Positions 32,560-42,512 of a stretch of 64,000 bases of DNA are shown here, in pieces; within the stretch, counting starts at the first letter, position 1, and each line of letters opens with the position of its first letter. The stretch covers positions 359,415,168-359,479,167 of the forward strand of contig CM048744.1 of the NCBI GenBank assembly GCA_026315105.1, given 5' to 3'. Below the pieces are notes generated by a model. It saw nothing but the letters and a program-made list of their open reading frames with translations. It was not told the origin of the DNA and made no database searches. Both the position numbers and the translations under genes were made by a program. The stretch comes from Locusta migratoria. Taxonomy: Eukaryota > Arthropoda > Insecta > Orthoptera > Acrididae.

Positions 32560-33235
32560 AAAATATGTTGCTTTTGGACTGCCTCATGCTTTTTTCCCTC
32601 AAACTTTTCCTTCAAATACATTCTTTAGAAACTGGTTGTGTCTCATTATGCGCCCTATCATTTTTGATTTTCTTCTTCTTATATAATTTAGCAGCGTTCT
32701 GTTCTCATTCACTTCTCTTAAGACCTGTTCATTACTTTTCCTATCTACCCAGCTTGTTTTCGTCATTCGTCTCCTTATCCACCTTTCCATTGCTTCCAGT
32801 CTCTTTTTCTCTGCCTTTCCTAGAGTCCATGCTTCACATCCATATCTTAAGACACTCCAAACAAAAGTTTTGGCAAACTTTTTCCTACTTTCTAGGCTTA
32901 TATGAAGTTATCTATGCCTGTCGCTTTGCCATTACTTAGATCATTCAAGGCATTGTTGATTTCCTCATTGGATATAGGTGGCCCTATCATATTGATGTCA
33001 ACATTGTTCTCTTCCAGAATTTCCCTGTCATTAGCAGTATCTTCTTCTTCATATAGTTCTTCAAAAAGTGGTCACCGTTTTTATTCTTTACCATGTTTGT
33101 TTTTGTTCTAGTCTTTGTCTGCAGTGTTTTAATTTTTGAGTAGGCTTTATCAGTTTGACCTCCACTTAGATCTTGTTGAATTTCCTTATGTTTGACGTGC
33201 ATCCACTTTTCTTTTTCCAATATACATTTATGTGT
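32560..33235 (-). pseudogene. RTE-like LINE fragment with internal deletion
   Basis: From the higher coordinate downwards: pre-RT linker EIQQDLSGGQTDKAYSKIKT (33220-33100), then text reading EEINNALNDL near 32930-32970, then an abrupt jump to the C-terminal tail GKAEKKRLEAMERWIRRRM, TKTSWVDRKSNEQVLREV and MIGRIMRHNQFLKNVFEG (32830-32600). The RT core between the two is missing. Confidence 0.8.
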
Positions 33236-33966
33236 AATCTAGAGGAGAAAGGTTGCTAGAGTTATGTGAACAGTACGAGACCATAGTCACCAACGCGTGT
33301 TTTGAAATGCCCAAGATAAGAAGATAGACGTGGAAAAGTCCAGTAGATGGCGAAAGGTATCAGATAGATTATATCCTAGTCAAGAAGAAATTTATTAATC
33401 AAATAAAGTCTAGCAACTCATACCCTGGGTATAATGTAGACAGTGACCATGTTCTAGTTGTAGCAGACTATAACAGAAAAGTTAAGAAATATAAAAGAAC
33501 TAACCAACACAGATGTTGTGTAGAAAAACGTAAGGAAAAGGAAGTAGCTACGGACATGAAAGAATTGACCGATAACCCTATGGGTAATACGGAAGGATGG
33601 GAAGGATTCAAAGAGACCATAGAAGTAGCTGCTAAAGAACTAGTGGGATTAAGGAAGCTAGAACCAAGAAAATCATGGATGACCATGGAAATACTAGACC
33701 TTATTGAAGAACGAAGCAGACTAAGGAAAAGGGATTTCGATAAGAACAAAAGAAATAAGTACACACAAATGTAGATTGGAAATAATAATAATAAACCTTA
33801 AAAAATCAAGAGCAAAATATTATCACTTTCATTGACTTAAAAAATAAAACAAATTACTCAATAAATAGGGAATCATCTACAAAATAAAAAATTAAACTAG
33901 ACAACAAAACCACAGACCTAATCAGAGAAACCCTTACTAACGCATACTCAAAAGTCAAATTCAGGG

Positions 33967-34172
33967 CCGGCCGCGGTGGCCGAGGAGACTGAGGCGCTCC
34001 AGTCACGGTCTGCACGGCCACTACGGTCGGGGGTTCGAATCCCCCCTCGGGCATGGATATTTGTGCCGTCCTAGTTCGTAAGTAGTTCATAAGTAGTTTG
34101 TAAGTTTAGGGACTGATGACCCCGTAGTTAAGTCCCATAAGCTTAACAAACATTTGAACATTTTTTTTTTTT
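33967..34172 (+). mobile_element. SINE-1 inserted in the RTE-like LINE
   Basis: Complete copy with a 12-bp target-site duplication tcaaattcaggg at 33955-33966 and 34173-34184. Excision would rejoin the RT frame around KVKFRGEF. Confidence 0.95.
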
Positions 34173-34466
34173 TCAAATTCAGGGGAGAATTCTCTGATCC
34201 TTTTGAGATAAAAGTGGTGTATGGCAATAAGATGGACACTCACACTACTGTTTAACTGCGCCCTAGAAAAAGTGGTCAGCGAATGGATCATGAAAATCCA
34301 TACTGTTCTCTGTCAGGGAACAAAAACAAAATCATAAAAGTGAATTGCCTAGCATTTGCAGATGAGACGTGGGAGGAAGTAAATAAACAAACCAACGAAC
34401 TACAAAAGCAAGCAGAAAAAAATGTCTCAAATCTCCTTCGAAAAGACAAATAAGAATCATATGATG

Positions 34467-35458
34467 GCGGATTGATAACTTTGGTAAAAATAGAATAAAA
34501 AATTGTTTTGAAGGCGAAAACTCACTTTATTTCTAGACATAGTCTCCTTGCAAAGCTATACACTTGGCCAGCGAGTTTCCAATTTTTTCAAGCCATCGGA
34601 AAAGTAGGCTTTGTCAAATCTGTCACAGCGGCGGACGCTTCCTCATTCGATGAAAATTTCTTCCCAAAAAACCAAAATTTTCAAGTTTGGGAATAAGAAG
34701 AAGTCACTCGGAGCCAAGTCTAGGGAATAGGGAGGATCGGGGAGGGGGGGATGAGGCGCCAATTCGAAGTCATCACTTTTGCCATTGCGACAGCTTTTGT
34801 GTGGGCTGGAGCATTGTCCTGATGAAACAGCACTTTCTTCCGTGTCAATACTGGACATTTTTCAGTTAGTTCCTGTTTCAAACGATCCAGCAGAGCAGCA
34901 TAATAGGGCCCAGTTATGCATCTGCCTTTTTCAAATAATCTGTCAGGGCTATAACCTGGGAATCCCTAAAGACAGTGGCCATCTCGTTTCCAGCTGACAA
35001 AACCGTCTTCGCCTTCTTTGGTGGCGTCTCCTCACTCTTCGTCCATTGTTTGTACTGTTTTTTGGTCTGTGGAGTGTAATGGTGGATCCAAATTTCATCC
35101 ACCGTTATGAATCTGCGCAAAAAGTCCTGTGGATTGCACCTGAACACCGTGAGATTCTGAGCAGAAATGTTCTTTCGTTTCCGTTTTTTGTCCAGAGTGA
35201 GCACTCGTTCAGTTGAGGTACCTACAATGGTAGCTATCTCGCGAACTTTTAAGCATCGATCTTCCATTACCGTATCATGCACCTTATTGATGGTTTTTCT
35301 GTGTGGTGACTTAACGAGCCGACCGGAGCGTGCTCCATCAATCAACTAATATAGGTGCCGTTTGAAACTTGCTGTAATATCCGTGGAAATATGAGGCTCA
35401 TCAACGACAGTGCAGATTTCCCGCTCTTTCATACAAATTTACCAGACTTATCAAACCA
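34467..35458 (-). pseudogene. mariner transposon with broken transposase
   Basis: About 990 bp, minus strand. Terminal repeats match each other: attgataactttggtaaaa at 34471 and the complement of ttaccagacttatcaaacc ending at 35458. The 143-residue frame (35345-34914) holds the first catalytic Asp block FITVDEIWIHHYTPQTKKQY and KKAKTVLSAGNEMATVFRDS, both diagnostic of mariner transposases. Another frame (34858-34643) holds SLDLAPSDFFLFPNLK, the third catalytic region (D34D family). The frames are separated by shifts, and the second Asp (HDNAPAH block) is mutated. Inserted into the RTE-like LINE. Confidence 0.92.
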
Positions 35459-36013
35459 GCTCGTAAAAAACACCCCCAAAACATCTTAAAGTGGGAGAAC
35501 AAAAGGCTAGAGATTGTCAAAGAATTCAGCTATCTTGGGAAATGGAGCAGCTGGAATGCCTTGAGAAAAAGAGACTGGAATCTAGAACAAGTTGAACTGC
35601 CATTCTGACTCACATACAAGAAACAGTTTCAACAAAAACTCCCTCTTATTAAATGAAAAAAAAGCCATTACAACAAAGTAATCAAACCAGAAGCTCTGTA
35701 TGCAGACGAAACAGTGTCCATTACCAACCATGGCCCAGTTGAAGGCCCCAAGTTCAAAACAAAAAAGTAATCCACATAAGAAATGAAACTCTTTACCAAA
35801 CGACTAAAAATATCACACACAATGGACACATTCTCACAATGAACTCTACTTGATTAACCAAAATATTTGTTAACTACTACCGCAACAAAATCTAAACCAA
35901 GCTCGTGTAAGGAAATGGAGAAGCACTTAAAAGAATTTCAAATCACAGAAATTACGACCACTGAGAAAACTGCAAAACAAATAACCAAACACAGCAAAGA
36001 GGCGTTCTACGCC

Positions 36014-36085
<72 letters not shown>

Positions 36086-36133
36086 AATTATCCAGGTTTC
36101 TGAAGAAGAAAGTAAAGAAAGATCAGAAAGAAT

Positions 36134-36306
36134 GAGCCACTGTGGAGCGGGCGAGCGCATTGAGGAGCTATGCTATGATGCACGAGGCCGTTCCTCGTCG
36201 GGGGTTCGAATACCCCCTAAGCTAATTCATAAGTAGTTTGTAAGTTTGGGGACTGATGACCACGTAGTTAAGTCCCATAAGCTCTACAAACATTTGAACA
36301 TTTTTT
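36134..36306 (+). mobile_element. SINE-1-like element with a divergent head
   Basis: Body is SINE-1 (gtaagtttggggactgatga to aacattt), but the head is unusual (gtggagcgggcgagcgcatt) with box B gggttcgaatacc. Perfect target-site duplication tcagaaagaat at 36123-36133 and 36307-36317. Confidence 0.88.
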
Positions 36307-36364
36307 TCAGAAAGAATAAAATAATAATGGCCTAATAGAAAGGTACAGAACATTAAGGAATGAT

Positions 36365-36716
36365 TGAGCTGTTGTTGTTGCTGTTGTGGTCTTCAGTCCG
36401 GAGACTGGTTTGATGCAGCTCTCCACCCTACTCTATCCTGAGCAAGCCTCTTCATCTCCTCATAAGAACGGCAGCCTACATCCATTTGAATCTGCTTATT
36501 GTGTTCACCTCTTCGTCTCCCTCTGCGATTCTTACACCACACACTTCCCTCCAATGTCAAATTCACGATTCCTTGATGTCTAAGAATGTGTCCTACCAAT
36601 CGATCCCTTCTTCTAGTCAAGGTACGCCATAAATTCCTTTTCTCCCCAATTCTGTTGAGTACCTCCTCATTAGTTACGCGATCCGCTCTCCTAATTTTCA
36701 GCATACCCCAAAGTCG
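36365..36716 (-). pseudogene. LINE 3' end, RT C-terminal tail
   Basis: The minus frame (130 residues) reads KIRRADRVTNEEVLNRIGEK, RDRLVGHILRHQGIV and SYEEMKRLAQDRVGWRAASN, the same tail family as 4927-5255 but much better preserved. A CAA-repeat tail at 36370-36390 (complement tgttgttgttgctgttg) marks the 3' end. Confidence 0.88.
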
Positions 36717-37490
36717 AGTGAAATGAAAAAAAGAAGAATAACTTGAAGAATTTAAAATAATAAATATTCTTATCGAGTTAGTCATTACTACCCACCAACT
36801 TTACACGTTATACGATAATAAAAATCCTTCTGTTCACTATAAATTTTAGTTGACAGTCTTTCAAGCATTTTACATCACTCGGAAGCTGATCGTTTATTTT
36901 GGTTGCAAAACTGTAGCTCCAGTTTTGTGCTGAAAATATCATTAATGTGGAATAATGAATGTAATATCTTGTTCTAGTGTTAGAATTAAGTAGATCATTA
37001 TTCCTTTTGAACTGCAGTCTATTGTTTACAACACCTTAGAAGAGATTTACTAGTCAAGATGCCCAACTCAACAAGCAGATATCTGAAAGATAAACGTGGT
37101 GTGCCACAAGATTTATTTTTACACAACTGAAGAAATTATTCTTCCAGATAAGCTTCCCCAGAAGATTATTACGCACGACATTATTGAATGAAAGTATGCA
37201 AATATATGAGATGATCTTTTCTGAAGGTCAGTAGCCGAGAGGATGAGGGGTTGGAGCTCAGTTATCACAAATACAACAAGTTCATTCAGATTAAAATCTG
37301 CAACTAAAATGTCAAGCCGCTGAAAACTAGGACACTACTTACATTGAGAGTCATTGTTATAAAAAGATAAAAAGATAGGTTTTTGGTGGATATGGCTGTT
37401 GGACTGGGGATTTGAACCCCATTCCGCCCCTCTCCTCCTATCTAGAGTATCACAGTGTTGACGGCTCATTTAGATATCCAAAATATCCCC
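36717..37490. other. Unassigned AT-rich DNA
   Basis: No gene recognised. A tRNA-like box B complement (ggatttgaaccccat) near 37412 may be a SINE remnant. Confidence 0.45.
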
Positions 37491-37815
37491 CTCTTGCTTC
37501 GAAACGCACAAGAACTATGTTGGACAAATAGGTAGAAAGTTTAAAGTAAGATTTAAATCATAGCAATACGGAGATGGGTACATCGGCGGTGGCGAAGCAC
37601 CTAAAGGGAGAAGAACATTCATTGGGAAACACCAGTGATATTAGTGCATTTTGAGGATAAACGACATATCTGAAGGAAATTGACATATTTTGCGCTCTTA
37701 AGGAGGGTTGTCACACAGTGCTGAATGAAAAGACAGAATTGTCTAAAGGACATTTTTGGTCCCATTTTAGTGATGTCCTCCTTTCGAAATAATATCTTAT
37801 CCGTTTGGTTTACCA
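37491..37815 (+). pseudogene. Penelope-like element relic, GIY-YIG endonuclease-like region
   Basis: Plus-strand reading from about 37497: CFETHKNYVGQIGRKFKVRF, a YVGQTGR-type block as in GIY-YIG endonucleases of Penelope-like retroelements. A neighbouring frame continues with text like DGTSAVAKHL, then ISVLRINDISEG near 37636-37670 and FALLRRVV near 37690, in keeping with the end of such domains. Stops and frameshifts are frequent. No Penelope RT is visible upstream. Assignment rests on the short block and on the hammerhead-like motif 400 bp downstream. Confidence 0.5.
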
Positions 37816-38174
37816 TTATATAGGAATGTGTTTTTTGTAATTTACACAGTTCATTTAAATCTCGCCATAACTAGACACTATCTTTGATCCGTGACTGTTC
37901 TCAGCTCCTTATATCTTTGACATGTAAGAACGTTGTCATGCTGCTTACGACCGAACAACATTGTGGCTACGCTCCCTCACTAGTGTATTCTAAATTAATT
38001 TTTATGATGGACATGTACGTAACTTACGTACTTTTTAGAGTCTGACGTTGCTCATTGGCAGAATGGTTATTTAATTTATAAGATGGATGTCTTTGGTGTA
38101 TTTTCAGTTCGTTGTTTCCGGTTTTTTTAAAACATCGTATTTATATGTGATTTATGTGATTCCTTGCTTTTAGC

Positions 38175-38212
38175 ATTTGAAAATGAGACAGTGTGGTCTC
38201 GAAGCATGTCGT
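38175..38212 (+). ncRNA. Degenerate hammerhead-like motif downstream of the Penelope relic
   Basis: TTGAAAA near 38177, stem II GAGAC 38185-38189 with GTCTC 38196-38200, then GAAG 38201-38204 in place of GAAA, then catg. The layout matches the other motifs in this window, but both core boxes are mutated. Confidence 0.3.
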
Positions 38213-38659
38213 GGCAACTAAAGTGTTATCATATTGACAACTGGTGCGAGATTTCATGATACAAATTGACAAACAGTTGTACGATAGCGGCAATTCAGAA
38301 TACTAGCGCATGAAGTTGTTTTAAGGATTTCCGAACAATGTGCTAAGGTTTTACGGGTGTTAATATCTCAGTGATACGTTCCGCCTTCGTAGAAGAGGTT
38401 AAACAAAATGAAGCATAAACCTTTCACTAAGGACAACTCGAAGAAATGATCGTGGACACTCCCAAATCCAGAGCCACGATAGCGGATGATCTGTCTGTGA
38501 CGTTCTACCAATGGTTTTGGCACATATTCCAGGGTAGTCTAGTGGAAATTATGAATAAATTACCAAGCAATACTCCGCTACTATGTAGTTCACTGAGGAA
38601 GCTATAGATTCAGTGTCTAAAGATGACTTAGTTAAAGACCTGTAGAGTCCCAGTCAACG

Positions 38660-39190
38660 GTCTTGCCGCGGTGGATTCACCGGTTCCCGCCAGATCACCG
38701 GAGATAAGCACCGTCGGGCTTGGCCGGTACTTGACTGCGTAACCATCCGGGTACGTCACGCGCTGTTGACAATTTTCAATTTGCTTTACGGCATAGGGGA
38801 CAATATTACCAATCTTTGCACCAATGTCCTGGTTTAAATTCCAAACCTCTCCGCAGTGTCTCGTAGAGTGACGGCATGGGACACTGTCGATGGTGAACCG
38901 TTCGTCATTCGGGGACGTTAAGCTCGCCGCCCCCTTTCTGCTCTTCGAGAGGAGTAGGCTGTGTGCCGGCACAGGGTTTCACCCTCTTCCTTCTCCCATC
39001 ATCTCCAACACGGACACTACACATGCACCCATGACTGTCACCTACACTTAACACAGACACTTGAGAACACAGTTTTCACACTTCGCGAAGGAAAGGTGCG
39101 TGCGGGCTCGAAGATAGGGAAAACCATTCCAATAGGCGGTTGAACCTGCCCTTCGAGTTCTCCCAGCAATTCATGCCAAACGACTTTAAT
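38660..39190 (+). mobile_element. 5S-rRNA-like SINE
   Basis: 38662-38765 resembles 5S rRNA in order and spacing: ccggttcccgccagatcacc, then gataagcaccgtcgggc, then ggccggtacttgact and a gtcacgcgctgttg-like end. 5S-derived SINEs use the internal RNA polymerase III promoter of 5S rRNA. The downstream part (38766-39190) is a non-5S body of unknown origin and may contain a second repeat. Too diverged to be a working 5S gene. 3' end approximate. Confidence 0.7.
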
Positions 39191-39374
39191 TTTTCCCTCA
39201 AATTACAGTATATTCTTGTTATCTCAACGGCAGAGTAAAATGGACAACATCTATTATTCTGCAGTACCAGGACGCCGTGTTAGTCGTAATCTCAACACAC
39301 TTATCTCCCGATTTTAAACATGTCTTGCAAAAAATTGCAGCAACCGTACTAAATTTGCAATAATTGTAGATACA

Positions 39375-39540
39375 GCCAAACAATTTGCATTTTTTAGATA
39401 CTTGATCTAGATTTCGGCACCAACAGAAGATTAAAATTATTACGTCTCATGTAATAATTTTAATTTTCTGATAAAGGCACAGTTAGTTGGTGCCGAAATC
39501 TAGATCAAGTATCTAAAAAATGCTACTTGTTGGGCTGTTT
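39375..39540. mobile_element. Small foldback element with a hammerhead-like motif
   Basis: Inverted arms share ttttttagatacttgatcta, agatttcggcacca and ttaaaattatta with their complements around 39445. On plus: CTGATAA 39468-39474, extra A, stem II GGCAC 39476-39480 with GTGCC 39490-39494, GAAA 39495-39498, then the palindrome tctaga. The CTGATGA box has one change and stem I is not evident. Confidence 0.6.
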
Positions 39541-39544
39541 CTAC

Positions 39545-40002
39545 AATTATTGCACACGTATCTCCCAAACAACTTAAAATTTCCATGGAGTGCTCATAGG
39601 TAACGTGAGTGATGTTTGGGGTAAAATACATGCATTATTTTTCCAAATTACGTCATGGATAAAGGAGATGTAGCGATTTATATCTGTAACCGTCTTGCCT
39701 GTATAACATGCGAAACTTCTAAGAGAATTTATATGGCGTTTTAACAGTTAGCATCAGTGTACCTTGGGAAGACAGATGGGTATTTTTAATCAAAACAGGA
39801 TTCGGGAAACCAAAGCTACCGTTATTTTTTTTTTGTAAGCGCGCCGTGTCTGTCTCTTTAAACACGTAACACTGATGCAAAAGTACTGATAATGGTTTCA
39901 ACGTCGTCCATCAACTAATAGCGTAGTTACACAGTTGCCAAGGAGCCATCTGTGTCCACCCTTTAACAGGGCATGTTGACAGTCATAAGTCTCACAAGGG
40001 GA
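39545..40002. other. Unassigned DNA
   Basis: Nothing recognised. Short T run at about 39827. Confidence 0.45.
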
Positions 40003-40333
40003 ACACCAAGTATGGTATCAACGGAATTTGATGGGTCGTAGGTACGTTGTGAGGGAATTCCTCCAGACCATCAAGCTAAAAGGATTTGTTCCAATGGGCC
40101 TTGATTTCTAAGAAAATCAAGATCAAATTCGCAGTAAATTACTACGCGTAACCTGTCTGCTTATACTTGTCGGTTACCGCTCAGCGAGACGGCGTGGTGT
40201 AATTGTCGATTCATGGAGTGGGCAAACTGACCAGGCACTGTACGATAGTATCTTCGTCGACGAAACAAAAGCGTGCGATTGCACTATTAAAGTTATTCCA
40301 CCCAAGTGTACCCTGCTGTGCTAAACATGCGAT

Positions 40334-40910
40334 GTGTATTTTTACCGTCAGGTAAAACTTTTCATTAAAAGATTACGACATGTTTCTGAATTATTAACAG
40401 CTAATCACGAAATCGCTTCACGAAAAGACTCACTTCGAATACATTCATTACTTTTGCATCAGTTCAGCGCACCAGTCTTCGTTCACATGATTAAATATGC
40501 CGCCGCGGTGGAGTAGCCGCGCGGTCTAAAGCGTCTCGCTGCGGAGCGCGCGGTTGCTCGCCGTGGAGGTTCGAGTCCTCCCTGGGGCGTGGGTGTGTGA
40601 GTTGTCCTTAGGTTAGTTTACCTTAGGTAAGCTACGGACTGATGACCACGTAGTTTGGTCCGTTAGATTTATAAACATTTGGATTTTATTAAATATGCCA
40701 GGTTTGCGTCGCAACCGAACATTGTTTTTTAATGTGAACGTCCAGTGTTTTCCAGTATCGCTGATGAAAACCCCTTGCGCCTGTAAAGCGGTAGCATTTA
40801 TGACATGTGCGTGGTGCTACAATTTTCTGTGTTTTCGGTGCTCCTATGACAATTATCACCCAGCATTTTGTACAGGTGTTAAAGATAGTGACGATGGCGA
40901 CAGTGAGTAA
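40334..40910 (+). pseudogene. Cys-rich transposase-like C-terminus, split by a SINE
   Basis: Before the SINE: KLFIKRLRHVSELLTANHEI, then HQFSAPVFVHMIKYA. After it, one frame over: VNVQCFPVSLMKTPCACKAV and CAWCYNFLCFRCSYDNYHPA, ending in an acidic tail and stop at 40908. The CxC, CxxC, CxxC and YHxxxC pattern looks like the zinc-binding C-terminal domain found in several DNA transposases. I cannot name the family. Its place inside the long-TIR element makes it the likely remnant of that element's transposase. Confidence 0.45.
40502..40687 (+). mobile_element. SINE-2
   Basis: Head gccgcggtggagtagccgcg with box B ggttcgagtcc, body ending near 40683. Target-site duplication attaaatatgcc at 40490-40501 and 40688-40699, perfect over 12 bp. 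Confidence 0.94.
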
Positions 40911-40976
40911 ATAACACTGAGCATAAGTAAAATAATCAGTTGCTACTGTGTTATTTGCTATTATCCTGACTGTTTA

Positions 40977-41138
40977 AAATTTTTCAAATGTTTGCATAGT
41001 TTATGGGACTTAACTACGGGGTCATAAGTCCCTAAACTTACAAACTACTTATGAACTACTTACGAACTAGGACGGCACAAATATCCATGCCCGAGGGGGG
41101 ATTCGAACCCCCGACCGTAGTGGCCGTGCAGAGCGTGA
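40977..41138 (-). mobile_element. SINE-1, minus strand, head truncated
   Basis: Complement of body and box B (attcgaacccccgac). Target-site duplication ctgactgttta at 40966-40976 and 41139-41149. The head's 5' end is missing. Confidence 0.92.
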
Positions 41139-41689
41139 CTGACTGTTTACTCAAGTTGTAACATAGGTGTGGGTATAAAGGCATATAATTATTCACAAAA
41201 GAAGAAGAGAAATGAAGAAAACTGAAAAATAAATGACCCGAAGGGGACGATTTTTTATTTTTTATTTAATTTTTTTCTTGGTTATTTTTTATTGTTTGAC
41301 TTTTCATTATTTTTGTTTTTCTTTCTTTATATCTTTTTCTTTGCATAATTATTTTTTAATTTTTTTAAATATAAAAAGTAGCAATTACAATTTTTAAAAA
41401 ATTTTCTACCGCTAGGTGTAGAACCCGGGTCTCCTGCATGGGAGCCTAGCACCTTGCCGATGACAGCACGCTGTCTCATTGAGCGGTAACCGCCATTCAT
41501 AAGTAGACAGGTCACGCGTGGTAATTTTCTGTTAATTTGATCTTGATTTTCTTAGAAATCAAGGCCCATTGGAACAAATCCTTTTAGGTTGATGGTCTGG
41601 AGGAATTCCCTCACAACATACCTGCGACCCATCAAAATCCGTTCGTAGCATACTTTGTGTTCCCCTTGTCAGTGTGGTATCAGCGTGTG

Positions 41690-41936
41690 GAGTAAACAGG
41701 CGCCACGGCACGGAGGCGCAGTCGTGCTTCCTACAGCCAACTGAGCGAGTTGGCTCAAATTGTGCCAGTCGAGTGGCGGGATGGCCCCTATCGAAGAATT
41801 CGCGAACAAGTTGGACGTGCTGCGAACGTCGTGCAACGATGCTGGTTGCAGCGGTCACGTCGACATCCGCACGCCAGTAGGCGATGTTCTGGACGTCCAG
41901 CAAGCGCATCCTAAGGACGGCAGTGGCAGATAGTAC
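41690..41936 (+). pseudogene. Tc1-B transposon, N-terminal half of transposase
   Basis: Shifted readings give DGPYRRIREQVGRAANVVQR and CWLQRSRRHPHASR, a Tc1-type paired helix-turn-helix of a family distinct from Tc1-A. It is cut at 41936 by LINE-2; the C-terminal half reappears at 45840. Confidence 0.65.
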
Positions 41937-42508
41937 AGGTACAACTACATACTCCACAATCCATCCAAAGGTGCGTGGCGGAGGGCACTCAGTGCCACTA
42001 CTACTTATTTGCTTTCCTGTTCCACTCCCATATAGAACGAGAGAGAAAGAACACTTGTATGCATCCGTACGAGCCCTCTCCGATCTTATCCTCGTGGCCA
42101 TTAAGCGAAATGTAGATTAGCGGCAGCAGAATCGTTCTGCAGTCCGCCTCAAATACCAGCCCTCTAAATTTCTTCAACAGTGCTTCTCGAAAAGAACGGC
42201 GGCCTCTGTGGCTGAGAGGTCTGCGGCGTGCCAGTCACGGTCTGCACGGCCGCTGCGGTCGGTGGTTCGAATCCCCCCTCCGGCATGGAAGTTTGCTAGT
42301 TCAGACGTAGTTTGTAGGTTTAGGGACTGATGACCCTGTAGTTAAGTTCCATAAGCTCTACAAACATTTGAACATTTCGAAAAGAATGTCGCCTTCCCTC
42401 GAACGACTCCCAGTTGTTGCCCAAGCATTTCAGTGACACTCGCGCATTAATCGAATCTACCAGTTACGAACCTCGCCGCCCGCCTCTGAACTGCCTCTGT
42501 GTCCTCCT
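41937..42508 (-). pseudogene. LINE-2 relic, 3' part (minus strand)
   Basis: 3' end near 41937 (tacatactccacaatcc), then the complement of the conserved tail (cgtacgagccctctccgatc and tgcgtggcggagggcactca). Same family as 28996-30110 and 62815-63486. Interrupted by SINE-1 at 42197-42376 and ends at the TTAA where the piggyBac element is inserted. Confidence 0.85.
42197..42376 (+). mobile_element. SINE-1 variant inside LINE-2
   Basis: Head cggcggcctctgtggctgag, box B ggttcgaatcc, SINE-1 body. Target-site duplication tcgaaaagaa at 42187-42196 and 42377-42386. Confidence 0.92.
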
Positions 42509-42512
42509 TTAA

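Larger units (their letters stand above)
33236..36083 (+). pseudogene. RTE-like LINE, plus strand, from endonuclease end to poly(A), carrying a SINE and a mariner
   Basis: Endonuclease C-terminal part at 33290-33480 (RWTWKSPVDGERYQIDYILV, SDHVLVVADYNRKV, including the Ser-Asp-His block), linker to 33774, RT remnants around 33920-34470 (LIRETLTNAYSKVKF before the SINE, and LAFADET at about 34357, a damaged motif C). After the mariner it resumes at 35460 with KNTPKTS-like text, PEALYADETVSI near 35690 and a C-terminal EKTAKQITKHSKEAFYAK (35960-36018). It ends in an A run at 36020-36083. Numerous stops; inactive. Confidence 0.78.
40003..41671. mobile_element. Long-TIR transposon (about 200-bp inverted arms) carrying two SINEs
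   Basis: Arms 40003-40205 and about 41462-41671 are reverse complements with roughly nine in ten bases alike; they share cacaaggggaacac at the tips and gagggaattcctccagacca and ttggaacaaatcc inside. Outer flanks show no clear target duplication. The right arm inner end carries a tRNA-like string (complement gacccgggttctacacc). The interior holds a Cys-rich reading frame (40695-40910). Family unknown. Confidence 0.75.

Noticed and set aside
35867..36160. Poly-Lys and poly-Phe frames
   Set aside because: They arise from the A run at the LINE 3' end.
38662..38765. Functional 5S rRNA gene
   Set aside because: Too many changes and a fused non-5S body; better explained as a SINE.
40502..40590. 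Possible functional tRNA gene (good box A and box B)
   Set aside because: It continues into a SINE body and has a target-site duplication; the same holds for the other tRNA-like heads in the window.
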